Shown here piece after piece: positions 35,883 to 43,752 of a DNA stretch of 64,000 nucleotides. The stretch is from Salipiger abyssi. GTDB taxonomy: Bacteria; Pseudomonadota; Alphaproteobacteria; Rhodobacterales; Rhodobacteraceae. Below the pieces are notes generated by a model. The model was not told the DNA's origin, did not search any database, and was given only the letters and a program-made list of their open reading frames with translations. The stretch is taken from contig NZ_JAEKIS010000002.1 of the NCBI RefSeq assembly GCF_017311415.1, positions 124,001 through 188,000 on the forward strand. The letters are read 5' to 3'. The position numbers and the translations under genes are program-made. Position 1 is the first letter of the stretch; each line of letters starts with the position of its first letter.

Positions 35883-36656
35883 TTACAGCGCGGTCCAGCC
35901 GCCATCGACCGAGATCGTCGTGCCGGTGATCTGCTCGGCCGCGTCCGAGCACAGGAACACCGCCGTGCCGCCGATCTGCTCGGTGGTGGCGAATTCCTTG
36001 GAGGGCTGGCGGGCCAGTATGACCTGCTCGATCGCCTCTTCCTCGGTCATGTTGTATTCCTTGGCCGTGTCGGGGATCTGCGCCTCGACCAGCGGGGTCT
36101 TTACATAGCCCGGGCAGATCGCGTTGGCGGTGATCGGCTCCTTGGCGGTCTCCAGCGCCACCACCTTGGTCATGCCCACGACACCGTGCTTGGCCGCGAC
36201 ATAGGCGGATTTATAGGGCGAGGCGGTGAGCCCGTGGGCGGAGGCGATATTGACCACCCGGCCCCAGCCGGCCTTGCGCATCATCGGCAGCGCGGCGGCG
36301 GTGCAGTGGAAGGTAGAGTTCATGTTGATCGCGATGATCGCATCCCATTTCTCGACCGGAAACTCGTCGATCGGCGCCACATGCTGGATGCCGGCATTGT
36401 TCACCAGGATATCGCAGGCACCGGCCTGCTCGATCAGCGCGCGGCATTCTTCGCCCTTGGACATGTCGGCCTTGATATAGCGCACGTCGACGCCGAATTC
36501 GCGCGCCATGTCCTCGGCCAGCTTGTGATCCTCGTCGCGGTCCGTGAAGGAGTTCAGGACGACCGAGGCCCCTGCCCGCGCCAGCTCCCGCGCGACGCCC
36601 AGCCCGATGCCGGAATTCGACCCGGTGACGATGGCGGTCTTGCCTTTCAGTGACAT
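35883..36656 (-). CDS. bdhA: 3-hydroxybutyrate dehydrogenase
   Basis: 257 aa short-chain dehydrogenase. Cofactor motif TGSNSGIGLGVA, NNAGIQHVAPI, catalytic NIASAHGLTASPYKSAYVAAKHGV (Ser-Tyr-Lys) and ICPGYVKTPLVEAQIPD agree with D-3-hydroxybutyrate dehydrogenases, which oxidise the PHB monomer to acetoacetate. A GAGGAGA ribosome site precedes the ATG. First gene of the bdhA-patatin unit; a palindromic operator candidate lies 28 bp upstream. Confidence 0.95.
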   Translation of the reverse strand: MSLKGKTAIVTGSNSGIGLGVARELARAGASVVLNSFTDRDEDHKLAEDMAREFGVDVRYIKADMSKGEECRALIEQAGACDILVNNAGIQHVAPIDEFPVEKWDAIIAINMNSTFHCTAAALPMMRKAGWGRVVNIASAHGLTASPYKSAYVAAKHGVVGMTKVVALETAKEPITANAICPGYVKTPLVEAQIPDTAKEYNMTEEEAIEQVILARQPSKEFATTEQIGGTAVFLCSDAAEQITGTTISVDGGWTAL

Positions 36657-36684
36657 GATGGAGATCTCCTCAGTGATTTGCGGT

Positions 36685-36699
36685 CAGCATATCATGCTG
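36685..36699. promoter_or_regulatory. candidate operator upstream of bdhA
   Basis: CAGCAT-ATC-ATGCTG, perfect 6-bp arms, immediately followed by a CTGCACCTGCAA stretch. Its position between the bdhA ribosome site and probable promoter suits a repressor such as a PHB-cycle regulator; the regulator is not identified. Confidence 0.4.
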
Positions 36700-36875
36700 C
36701 ACCTGCAAGATAAGGGGGCATTTGACACGCGGGTTCCCGCCTGCGCATCACGGTTTCGGGATTGGACGCCGACATCCGAAGCGCTTACACGCGGCTGGCA
36801 TCGCGGCGGGGCCGGCCACCTGGGTCGGGGCAGCTCCGCCGGCTTCCGGAACCGCATCCTCCATGGCGCAGAGCC

Positions 36876-36951
36876 AAAAAAAACGCCGGCACAAGGCCGG
36901 CGTTCAGTCATTGAGGCAGGTTTCATACAGGCAAGAAACCTATCGAGCAGT
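36876..36951 (-). ncRNA. candidate small RNA, two-hairpin, about 76 nt
   Basis: Promoter -35 TTGGAC (36981-36986) and -10 TATAAA (36958-36963) with 17-bp spacing on the minus strand. The predicted transcript contains a hairpin with 7-bp stem AGGTTTC/GAAACCT (36918-36941) and ends in an intrinsic terminator: 9-bp stem AACGCCGGC/GCCGGCGTT, CTTGT loop, then eight T. No minus-strand gene lies upstream, so the terminator has no other client. No ribosome site or convincing ORF inside. bdhA starts 220 bp further on, so a long attenuated bdhA leader is the alternative. Confidence 0.65.
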
Positions 36952-36957
36952 GCCCTC

Positions 36958-36986
36958 TTTATACGCGTTTCTCCGCCGGAGTCCAA
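36958..36986 (-). promoter_or_regulatory. sigma-70-type promoter of the candidate sRNA
   Basis: TTGGAC-N17-TATAAA read on the minus strand, among the best -35/-10 matches in the window. It lies between the divergent peptide-binding protein gene and the orphan terminator. Confidence 0.6.
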
Positions 36987-37066
36987 GCTAAAAGTTTGAA
37001 AAGACGTAAAAGCCCCGATACGCTCCGTAGCCAAGAAAACAAGGGCAGTTCAGGATTGTTTCGCAA

Positions 37067-38899
37067 ATGATGGCCGATTTTTTCCGTCGCCGCACGTTCC
37101 GCAGCGCCATTTTCGCGGCGGCAATCGTCCAGGCGGGATTCGCCTGGGCCGCACCGCAGCACGGCATAGCTATGTATGGCGAGCCCGCCCTGCCCCCAGA
37201 TTTTGATCACCTGCCCTATACCAATCCCGACGCGCCCAAGGGCGGGCGGCTCGTCACCGGCGAGACCGGCGGCTTCGACAGCCTCAATCCGCATATCCTC
37301 AAAGGCACCGTTCCCTGGCAACTGCGCTTTCTCGCCTATGAGAGCCTCATGGGCCGGAGCTGGGACGAACCCTTCACGCTTTACGGGCTTCTGGCCGAAA
37401 GCGTCGAGACCGGACCGAATCGCGGCTGGGTCGAATTCACCCTGCGCCCGGAGGCAAAATTCTCCGACGGCAGCCCGGTCACCGTCGAGGACGTGATGTG
37501 GAGCTACGAGGTGCTCGGCACCGAGGGCCACCCGCGCTATCGCGGCACCTGGCAAAAGATCGAAAAGATGGAGCAGACCGGCCCGCGCTCCGTCCGTTTC
37601 ACATTCACCGAAGACGACCGCGAGCTGGCGCTGATCATCGGCATGCGCCCGATCCTCAAGAAAGCGCAATGGGAGGGCAAGGATTTCGCCTCCAGCGGGC
37701 TCGACGTGATCCCCATCGCCACCGCGCCCTATGTGATCGACGATTTCGAGCCGGGCCGTTTCGTCTCGCTGAAACGCAACCCCGATTACTGGGGCAAGGA
37801 TCTGCCCTTCATGAAAGGCCAGGCCAATCTCGACGAGATCCGCATGGAGTTCTTCGGCGACGGCACCGTGCAGTTCGAGGCCTTCAAGGCCGGCGCCCTG
37901 ACCGCGATCCGCGAGAACAATGCCGAGAAATGGCAGACGCAATACGATTTCCCCGCCGTCGAACGCGGCGATGTGGTGAAATCCGAGATCGCCCATGGCC
38001 GGCCCACCGGCATGACCGGCTTTGTCATGAACACAAGGCGGGGCGCGTTTTCCGACTGGCGGGTGCGCGCGGCGATGCTGCACGCCTTCAACTTTGAATA
38101 TATCAACGAGACGATGACCGGCTCGAAACAGCCGCGCATCACCTCCTATTTCTCGAATTCCGAGCTCGGCATGCAGGCCGGCCCCGCGACGGGCCGCGTG
38201 CGCGCGCTGCTGGAGCCCTTTGCCGACACGCTGCTGCCCGGCGCGCTCGACGGCTATGCCCTGCCCGAAGGCGACGGCAGCGCCCGCAACCGCCGGAACC
38301 TGCGCGCGGCCATGGCGCTGATGAACGAGGCCGGCTGGAGCGTGCAGGACGGCGCGATGAAGAACGCCGAGGGCCGGCCCTTCCGTTTCGAGATCGTGCT
38401 GGCGCAGGGATCGAGCGAGGAACAGTCGATCATCGACATCTTTGTGCAGGCGCTCACCCGCATGGGCATCGCGCCGCAGGTCACGGTGATCGATTCCGCG
38501 CAATATAACGAGCGGGTCAACGCCTTCGATTTCGACATGACGTTCTTCCGCCGCGGGCTGTCGCTCAGCCCCGGCAACGAGCAGCGGCTCTACTGGGGCA
38601 GCGAGGCGGCGGATCAGCCGGGCTCGCGCAACGTCATGGGGATGAAATCCCCCGCCGCCGACGCGATGATCGACGTGCTGCTGAACGCCACCAGCCAGGA
38701 GGAGTTCATCGCCGCGAGCCGCGCGCTCGACCGCGTGCTGACAACCGGGCGCTACGTGATCCCGATCTATCAGTGGAACATTTCGCGCATCGCCCATGTT
38801 AAGGAGCTGCGTTACCCCCCGCATGTGCCGGTTTACGGCGACTGGATCGACTGGATGCCGAATGCGTGGTGGTGGCAGGACGAAGACCAAGAGCAATAA
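37067..38899 (+). CDS. extracellular solute-binding protein family 5 (peptide-type)
   Basis: 610 aa periplasmic component. Signal peptide about 1-28 (IFAAAIVQAGFAWAA). SBP_bac_5 landmarks: GIAMYGEPALPPDFDHLPYTNPDAPKGG, RLVTGETGGFDSLNP, FTLRPEAKFSDGSPVTVEDVMWSYE, and LYWGSEAAD near the C-terminus. The MYGEP.LP..F.H..Y.NPDAPKGG start is typical of the YejA-like subgroup that binds oligopeptides (including microcin C in enterics). No permease or ATPase genes follow, so its transporter partner is elsewhere. Short distance to an entericidin-like gene. Confidence 0.9.
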   Translation: MMADFFRRRTFRSAIFAAAIVQAGFAWAAPQHGIAMYGEPALPPDFDHLPYTNPDAPKGGRLVTGETGGFDSLNPHILKGTVPWQLRFLAYESLMGRSWDEPFTLYGLLAESVETGPNRGWVEFTLRPEAKFSDGSPVTVEDVMWSYEVLGTEGHPRYRGTWQKIEKMEQTGPRSVRFTFTEDDRELALIIGMRPILKKAQWEGKDFASSGLDVIPIATAPYVIDDFEPGRFVSLKRNPDYWGKDLPFMKGQANLDEIRMEFFGDGTVQFEAFKAGALTAIRENNAEKWQTQYDFPAVERGDVVKSEIAHGRPTGMTGFVMNTRRGAFSDWRVRAAMLHAFNFEYINETMTGSKQPRITSYFSNSELGMQAGPATGRVRALLEPFADTLLPGALDGYALPEGDGSARNRRNLRAAMALMNEAGWSVQDGAMKNAEGRPFRFEIVLAQGSSEEQSIIDIFVQALTRMGIAPQVTVIDSAQYNERVNAFDFDMTFFRRGLSLSPGNEQRLYWGSEAADQPGSRNVMGMKSPAADAMIDVLLNATSQEEFIAASRALDRVLTTGRYVIPIYQWNISRIAHVKELRYPPHVPVYGDWIDWMPNAWWWQDEDQEQ

Positions 38900-38930
38900 G
38901 CAAAATCAAAAGCAAGAAAGAGCAGGCAAC

Positions 38931-39044
38931 ATGAAACAGGCACTTCTTCTCGGCGTTCTGGCGCTTCTGGCGGGCTGCGGCACCGTCGATGGCGTCGGGC
39001 AGGACATCTCCTCGGCCTCGCGCACCGTGCAAAGCTGGTTCTGA
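38931..39044 (+). CDS. entericidin EcnA/B family small lipoprotein
   Basis: 37 aa: MKQALLLGVLALLAGCGTVDGVGQDISSASRTV. Lipobox LLAGC gives a mature peptide of about 22 residues with the family's VxGxGxDISS core. Such lipoproteins are widespread, abundant envelope peptides of unclear function (antidote/toxin lipoproteins in E. coli). 31 bp after the peptide-binding protein gene. Confidence 0.8.
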   Translation: MKQALLLGVLALLAGCGTVDGVGQDISSASRTVQSWF

Positions 39045-39125
39045 CGCGTCTCCGACTTTTTGGCACGTTACGCGGGCGCTCTGCCGTACTATCCTGACAT
39101 CCGGGAGAGGAGGAGCAGAGCCGCC

Positions 39126-39830
39126 ATGATGAGAGACCGTGTCCAATTGCTTTCGGAAGGCGGCCAGAACCGCGCGCTGGTCGTTGACGACCATCCGCTG
39201 TTCTGCGACGCGCTGACGCTGACCCTGCAGTCCATCGCGGATTTCGAAGAGATCCGCGCCGCCGGAACGCTGGAAAAGGCTCTGGAGATCGTCGGTCAGG
39301 GCGAGCCGCCCGACCTGATCATCCTCGATCTGAACCTGCCCGATGTGAACGGGCTGGACGGTCTGGTGCGCCTGCGCAACGCGGCGCCCCGGGCCGCGAT
39401 CCTCATCGCCTCGTCGATGGCCGATAACCGGATGATCAGCCACGCGCTCAAGGCCGGTGCCGACGGGTTCGTGCCCAAGCATTCGCAGCGCTCGGTGTTC
39501 CGCCGCGCCTTCGAGGCGCTTTCCGGCGGCCAGCCCTTCGTGCCCGACGGCTATATCGACCCGCACGGCCCCGGCATCGAAGGCCCCGGCGACGCGCTGG
39601 CGCGGCTGGCGACGCTCACCAACCAGCAGGCACGCATCCTGTCGCTGATCTGCGAGGGCAAGCTGAACAAGCAGATCGCCTATGACCTGTCGATCGCCGA
39701 AACCACGGTAAAGGCGCATGTCACCGCGATCATGCGCAAGCTTGGGGTGCACAGCCGGACGCAGGCGGTGCTGATCGCGCAGGAGGCGAGCTTTACGCGG
39801 GTCTTGCCAAGCGAGGGCACGGCGACGTAA
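39126..39830 (+). CDS. NarL/FixJ-type response regulator
   Basis: 234 aa. Receiver domain about 15-130 (ALVVDDHPLFCDALTLTLQ, Asp68 in LIILDLNLPDVNG, ASSMADNRMISHALKAGADGFVPK) and a LuxR HTH about 165-225 (LTNQQARILSLICEGKLNKQIAYDLSIAETTVKAHVTAIMRKLGVHSRTQAVLIA). It is 33 bp upstream of the FIST and kinase genes, the likely cognate sensor pair. GGAGGAG lies ahead of two adjacent ATGs. Confidence 0.9.
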   Translation: MMRDRVQLLSEGGQNRALVVDDHPLFCDALTLTLQSIADFEEIRAAGTLEKALEIVGQGEPPDLIILDLNLPDVNGLDGLVRLRNAAPRAAILIASSMADNRMISHALKAGADGFVPKHSQRSVFRRAFEALSGGQPFVPDGYIDPHGPGIEGPGDALARLATLTNQQARILSLICEGKLNKQIAYDLSIAETTVKAHVTAIMRKLGVHSRTQAVLIAQEASFTRVLPSEGTAT

Positions 39831-39863
39831 CCTGCCGGGCACCTCGGCGAAAAGGACGAGCGA

Positions 39864-41051
39864 TTGGACGGAGCACAGACCGGCTCCGCAGGGGAGGAAA
39901 CATATCGGGCCGGTGCCCTGCGCGTCGCGCAGGTTGTCTGCGGCGCCCCGGACCCGATCACCGCGATCTCGGAGCAGCTTGGCCCCGGGCCTTTCGAACT
40001 CGTTTGCCTCTTTGCCTCTCCCCAGGCGGATTTCAGGGCGCTGAACAGCGAGGCCATCGGCGCCTTTGGCGGCTCCGATGTCTTTGCCTGCACCACCGCC
40101 GGCGAGATCGGCCGCGCCGGCTATGAGGAAGGCCAGATCATCGCGGTGGGCTTTCCCTCCGAGCTGTTCTCGGTCGACGCCTTCGCCATCGACGGGCTGG
40201 ACGCGCTCGACGACCGCAAGATGACCGAACAGATCATCCAGCGCCGCATGGCGCTCAACATCGCGGCACCGGACAAGGGCTCGGAATTCGCCTTTCTCAT
40301 GGTCGACGGGCTGTCGCTCCAGGAGGAGAATGTCGCCTCGATCCTCGCCTCGGGCATGGGGCCGATGCCGCTTTTCGGCGGCTCCACCGGCGACGGGGTG
40401 GATTTCGCCACCACCTGGCTCTCGCATAACGGCGTCGTCCGGCGCAATGCGGCGCTGCTGGCGCTGGTGCGCTCGCGCTGCCCGGTCAAGGTGTTCAGCC
40501 TCGACCACCTGATGCCCACCCGCACCCGCATGGTGGTGACCCGCGCCGATCCCGACCGCCGTCTCGTGCAGGAGATCAATGCCGAACCCGCCGCCGCCGA
40601 ATATGCGCGTCTGCTCGGCAAGGATCCCAACCAGCTCGACACCTTTACCTTTGCCGCGCACCCGGTGGTGGTGCGGCTCGGCGACAGCCACCATGTCCGC
40701 TCGATCCAGCGCGTCGACGAGCATGGCAATCTGGTGTTCTTCTCGGCGATCAATGCCGGCATGGTGCTGACCCTTGCCGAACATCAGGACATGGCGCGTC
40801 ATCTCGACGAGGAGCTGGCGGCGCTCGGTGCCGACCGCGCACCCAGCCAGATCCTCGGCTGCGACTGCCTGCTGCGCCGCGTCGAGGCCGGGCAGTTCCA
40901 GCAGACCCGCGCGATCTCGGACATCCTGAGCAAGCACAATGTCGTCGGCTTCAACACCTATGGCGAGCAGTTCGGCGCGCTGCATGTGAACCAGACCCTG
41001 ACCGGCGTGGCCTTCTACCCGCCCGAGGAGGAGGCGCCCGAATGTCGCTGA
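39864..41051 (+). CDS. FIST domain signal-transduction protein (NosP-like)
   Basis: 395 aa: FIST_N about 25-225 and FIST_C about 230-380. ELVCLFASPQADF, VFACTTAGEIGRAGY, PLFGGSTGDGVDF and CDCLLRR..FQQTRAISDILSKHNVVGFNTYGEQFGALHVNQTLTGVAFYP are characteristic. Starts at a TTG (39864) after AAAGGACGAG. It overlaps the hybrid kinase gene by 10 bp. FIST proteins co-encoded with kinases include NosP, a heme-based nitric-oxide sensor that inhibits its partner kinase; that role is inferred from context. FIST proteins can also bind amino-acid-type ligands. Confidence 0.85.
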   Translation: MDGAQTGSAGEETYRAGALRVAQVVCGAPDPITAISEQLGPGPFELVCLFASPQADFRALNSEAIGAFGGSDVFACTTAGEIGRAGYEEGQIIAVGFPSELFSVDAFAIDGLDALDDRKMTEQIIQRRMALNIAAPDKGSEFAFLMVDGLSLQEENVASILASGMGPMPLFGGSTGDGVDFATTWLSHNGVVRRNAALLALVRSRCPVKVFSLDHLMPTRTRMVVTRADPDRRLVQEINAEPAAAEYARLLGKDPNQLDTFTFAAHPVVVRLGDSHHVRSIQRVDEHGNLVFFSAINAGMVLTLAEHQDMARHLDEELAALGADRAPSQILGCDCLLRRVEAGQFQQTRAISDILSKHNVVGFNTYGEQFGALHVNQTLTGVAFYPPEEEAPECR

Positions 41052-43258
41052 TAAACCCGGCGGATTCGCTCGAACGGCAGAACGAAAAGCTGCTGCGCAT
41101 CGCCGAAGCGCTGATGGAGCATGTGGAGCACGGCCCGGCCCAGTCGGGCGAGGCCTATGCCCAGTTCGAGCGCGCGGCGCTGCTGGAAAAGCGGGTGCGC
41201 GAGCGCACGCTGGAGCTCGAACGCACGCTCGATCTTTTGCATGAGTCGAACGCCCAGCTCGCCCGCGCCAATGACGAGACCGAGGCCGCGCGCCGCAACC
41301 TCGCCGACGCCATCGAGACCGTATCGGAGGGCTTTGCGCTTTTCGACGGCGACGACGTGCTGGTGATGTGCAACTCGCGCTTCTGCCGCGATTTCCGCGA
41401 CACGGTGCGCGATCTGCGCCCCGGTCTCGCCTTTGCCGGATATGTGGAGCGGGTCAGCCGCTCGCGCTATCTCGCCCTGCCCGAGGGCATCAGCTCCGAG
41501 GCCTGGGCCGCCGACCGCATGCGCAAGCACACCGACCGCAGGGTTCTGTTCAACGTGCGCCACGGGCAGGACCGCTGGTTGCAGGTCTCCGAGCATCGCA
41601 CCGCGAATGGCGGCACCGTGGTGCTCCAGACCGATGTGACCGACATCATCCGGCTGGAGCGGCAGGAGCGGCTGAAGCTCAAGGACAAGCAGACGCGGAT
41701 GATCCGCGCCACGCTCGACCATCTCGATCAGGGCGTCTGCATCTTCGACGAGAACGCCCGGCTGGTGGCGTGGAACGAAAAGATCGGCACCCTGCTCAAC
41801 CTCACCGCGCGGCGGCTGCATCTGGGCGCCTCCTTTGCCCGGCTGCTGGAGCGGCTGGAGCAAGAGCTGACCTTCACCTATTCCAGCGACCGCGACTGTT
41901 TCCGGCGCTGGGCGGCGGCGGAGGGGCTGCGCGGGCCGATCAGCTTCGAGCTGACGCGCGACACGAATGTGGTCCTACAGGTCTTCGGGCGCGGCATGCC
42001 CGATGGCGGGTTCCTTTTCTCCTGCACCGATGTCACCGCCGAGCGCGAGGCGGCGCGGCGGCTGACCGAGGTCAACGAGATGCTGGAACAGCGGGTGATG
42101 GAGCGCACGCTGGAGCTGGAGGATGCGCTCTCTGCCGCCGAACGCGCCAATGCCTCGAAATCGCGCTTTGTCGCGGCGGCGAGCCACGATCTGCTGCAAC
42201 CGCTCTCGGCCGCCAAGCTCTTCGTCTCCTCGCTGGCCGACCGCTGCGGCAATGCCGCCGACCGCGCAGTGCTCGACAAGACGGAATCCGCGCTGACCTC
42301 CGCCGAGCAGTTGATCGACGCGCTGCTGGATATCTCCAAGCTGGAATCCGACGGGCTGAATTTCGACATCCGCCCGGTGGCGCTGCGCGAGATCTTCGCG
42401 CCGCTGCGCGACGAGATGGAGGTGCTGGCGGCGCGCAAGGGGCTGAGCCTGCGGATGATCGACAGCGGCCTGACGGTAGAGACCGACCCGGCCTATATGC
42501 GCCGCGTGGTGCAGAACCTCGTGGCCAATGCGATCCGCTACACCGAGGCCGGGCGCGTGGTGGTGGGCGTGCGGCGCCAGGCCGGCACCGCGCGCATCGA
42601 GGTCTGGGATACCGGGCCGGGCATCGCCGAGGAGGATCAGTCGGCGATCTTCGAGGAGTTCCGCCGGCTCGACACCCGCGCCTCCAGCAATGACGGGCTG
42701 GGGCTGGGCCTTGCCATCGTGGAGCGCGCCTGTGCCCGGCTCGGCCATCCGCTGGGGCTCTGGTCGGAGCCCGGGCGCGGCTCGTGCTTCATGGTCAGCC
42801 TGCCGGTGGTGGGCGCCGCAGCGCCGGCGCGGCCCGTAAGCCTCGGCCCCGCGCGCCCGGTGGGGCTGGCGCAGGCCGGGCTGATCGCGCTCCTGGTCGA
42901 GAACGAGCCGCAGCTGCGCCGGGCGATCACCGTGCTGATGGAAAGCTGGGGCGTAAGTGTGATCGAGGCGGAGGACGCGGAGAGCGCGCTCGACCTGCTG
43001 GCGGATCTGGAGCTGACGCCGGACGCGCTGCTGCTGGATTACCAGCTCGGGCCGGGGATGACGGGCACGGAGCTTTTCCGCGAGATCACAACGCGCCTGG
43101 GCCGCCTGCCCTGCGCCATCGTCTCCGCCGACCGCTCCGAGGCGCTGCGCGAGGCCTGCGCGGCGCTGGAGATCGAGCTGCTGAGCAAACCGGTGGACCG
43201 CCACCGGCTGGGCCGGTTCTTCGACGCGGTGGCGCGCGGCGTGCTGGCAGCGGAGTGA
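41042..43258 (+). CDS. hybrid sensor histidine kinase (PAS-PAS-HisKA-HATPase-REC)
   Basis: 738 aa, soluble. N-terminal coiled coil (about 40-90), PAS region about 90-200, second PAS about 220-335, second coiled coil 335-370, HisKA with FVAAASHDLLQPLSAAKLF (His382), HATPase_c (NLVANAIRYTEAG, DTGPGIAEED, DGLGLGLAIV) and C-terminal receiver (Asp666 in ALLLDYQLGPGMTG). The domain set matches NahK/VpsS-type kinases partnered with NosP-like FIST proteins. Upstream NarL-type regulator is a plausible output. The start overlaps the FIST gene, giving tight stoichiometric coupling. Confidence 0.9.
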   Translation: MSLINPADSLERQNEKLLRIAEALMEHVEHGPAQSGEAYAQFERAALLEKRVRERTLELERTLDLLHESNAQLARANDETEAARRNLADAIETVSEGFALFDGDDVLVMCNSRFCRDFRDTVRDLRPGLAFAGYVERVSRSRYLALPEGISSEAWAADRMRKHTDRRVLFNVRHGQDRWLQVSEHRTANGGTVVLQTDVTDIIRLERQERLKLKDKQTRMIRATLDHLDQGVCIFDENARLVAWNEKIGTLLNLTARRLHLGASFARLLERLEQELTFTYSSDRDCFRRWAAAEGLRGPISFELTRDTNVVLQVFGRGMPDGGFLFSCTDVTAEREAARRLTEVNEMLEQRVMERTLELEDALSAAERANASKSRFVAAASHDLLQPLSAAKLFVSSLADRCGNAADRAVLDKTESALTSAEQLIDALLDISKLESDGLNFDIRPVALREIFAPLRDEMEVLAARKGLSLRMIDSGLTVETDPAYMRRVVQNLVANAIRYTEAGRVVVGVRRQAGTARIEVWDTGPGIAEEDQSAIFEEFRRLDTRASSNDGLGLGLAIVERACARLGHPLGLWSEPGRGSCFMVSLPVVGAAAPARPVSLGPARPVGLAQAGLIALLVENEPQLRRAITVLMESWGVSVIEAEDAESALDLLADLELTPDALLLDYQLGPGMTGTELFREITTRLGRLPCAIVSADRSEALREACAALEIELLSKPVDRHRLGRFFDAVARGVLAAE

Positions 43259-43283
43259 CGGCGCCCCCGCCAGTGATGCGGCC

Positions 43284-43388
43284 CCCGCCCCGGACCTGAT
43301 CCGGGGCCTCTCCCTTCCCGCCGGGCATTCCCGGAAAACGCGACGTAAGATCCCGAAACCAGAGGCCCCGGATCAAGTCCGGGGCGGG
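43284..43388. repeat. inverted pair of the GAGGCCCCGG palindromic repeat
   Basis: Copies at 43284-43311 and 43361-43388 face each other and are 27/28 identical as reverse complements, separated by 49 bp. Each is itself a palindrome (CCCCGGA..TCCGGGG), so the pair can form two small or one large hairpin behind the hybrid kinase gene. Confidence 0.85.
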
Positions 43389-43472
43389 ATTTCTGGAGCC
43401 GCGATATCGCATAAGCGAAAGCCGCGCCATCGCCGGCCCGTGGGATGGCGATCTTCCCTCTGAACCTCTTAC

Positions 43473-43536
43473 TTTATCCCTGCCAAGTCCGAATGACCTC
43501 GAAACGCGACACTGGCGTCACCAAATCGCCAGCCCG
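43473..43536. repeat. 64-bp dispersed repeat (copy 2)
   Basis: About 84% identical by hand to 32852-32915 with no gaps. Both copies are followed directly by GC-rich hairpins and lie in intergenic regions that also carry the GAGGCCCCGG repeat. Confidence 0.8.
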
Positions 43537-43537
43537 T

Positions 43538-43684
43538 CACGCCAAAGGCGTGCCGATTATAAACGGCGCACCTTTGGTGCGACGGGGCGGGTCATGCCCG
43601 AGGCATGCCTTCGGCATGACGATGGCGCGCCTCTCGGCGTTTGCTTGCAAACGCCTGCCGGCAACACATCGCTTTGCGATGTGT
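43538..43684. repeat. cluster of five short perfect hairpins
   Basis: Successive perfect inverted repeats with tiny loops: CACGCC-AAA-GGCGTG (43538), CGCACC-TTT-GGTGCG (43567), CATGCC-CGA-GGCATG within an 8-bp outer stem (43591-43620), GGCGTTTGC-TT-GCAAACGCC (43636) and ACACATCGC-TTT-GCGATGTGT (43664). The stems differ in sequence, so this is not a tandem repeat. Remaining sequence of 43259-43752 has no gene. Confidence 0.8.
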
Positions 43685-43752
43685 GAGAGGCGGCCTGCGG
43701 CCTTGTTCCGCGCCTGAGCGCGAGGGATGACAAGGTAAGAAATAGGCTCCCC

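Noticed and set aside
38799-40985. 728-codon minus-strand frame
   Set aside because: Shadow of the entericidin, response regulator and FIST genes, which all have family motifs and ribosome sites.
43284-43684. CRISPR array
   Set aside because: Repeats are palindromic, few, in opposite orientation and without regular spacers; no cas genes.
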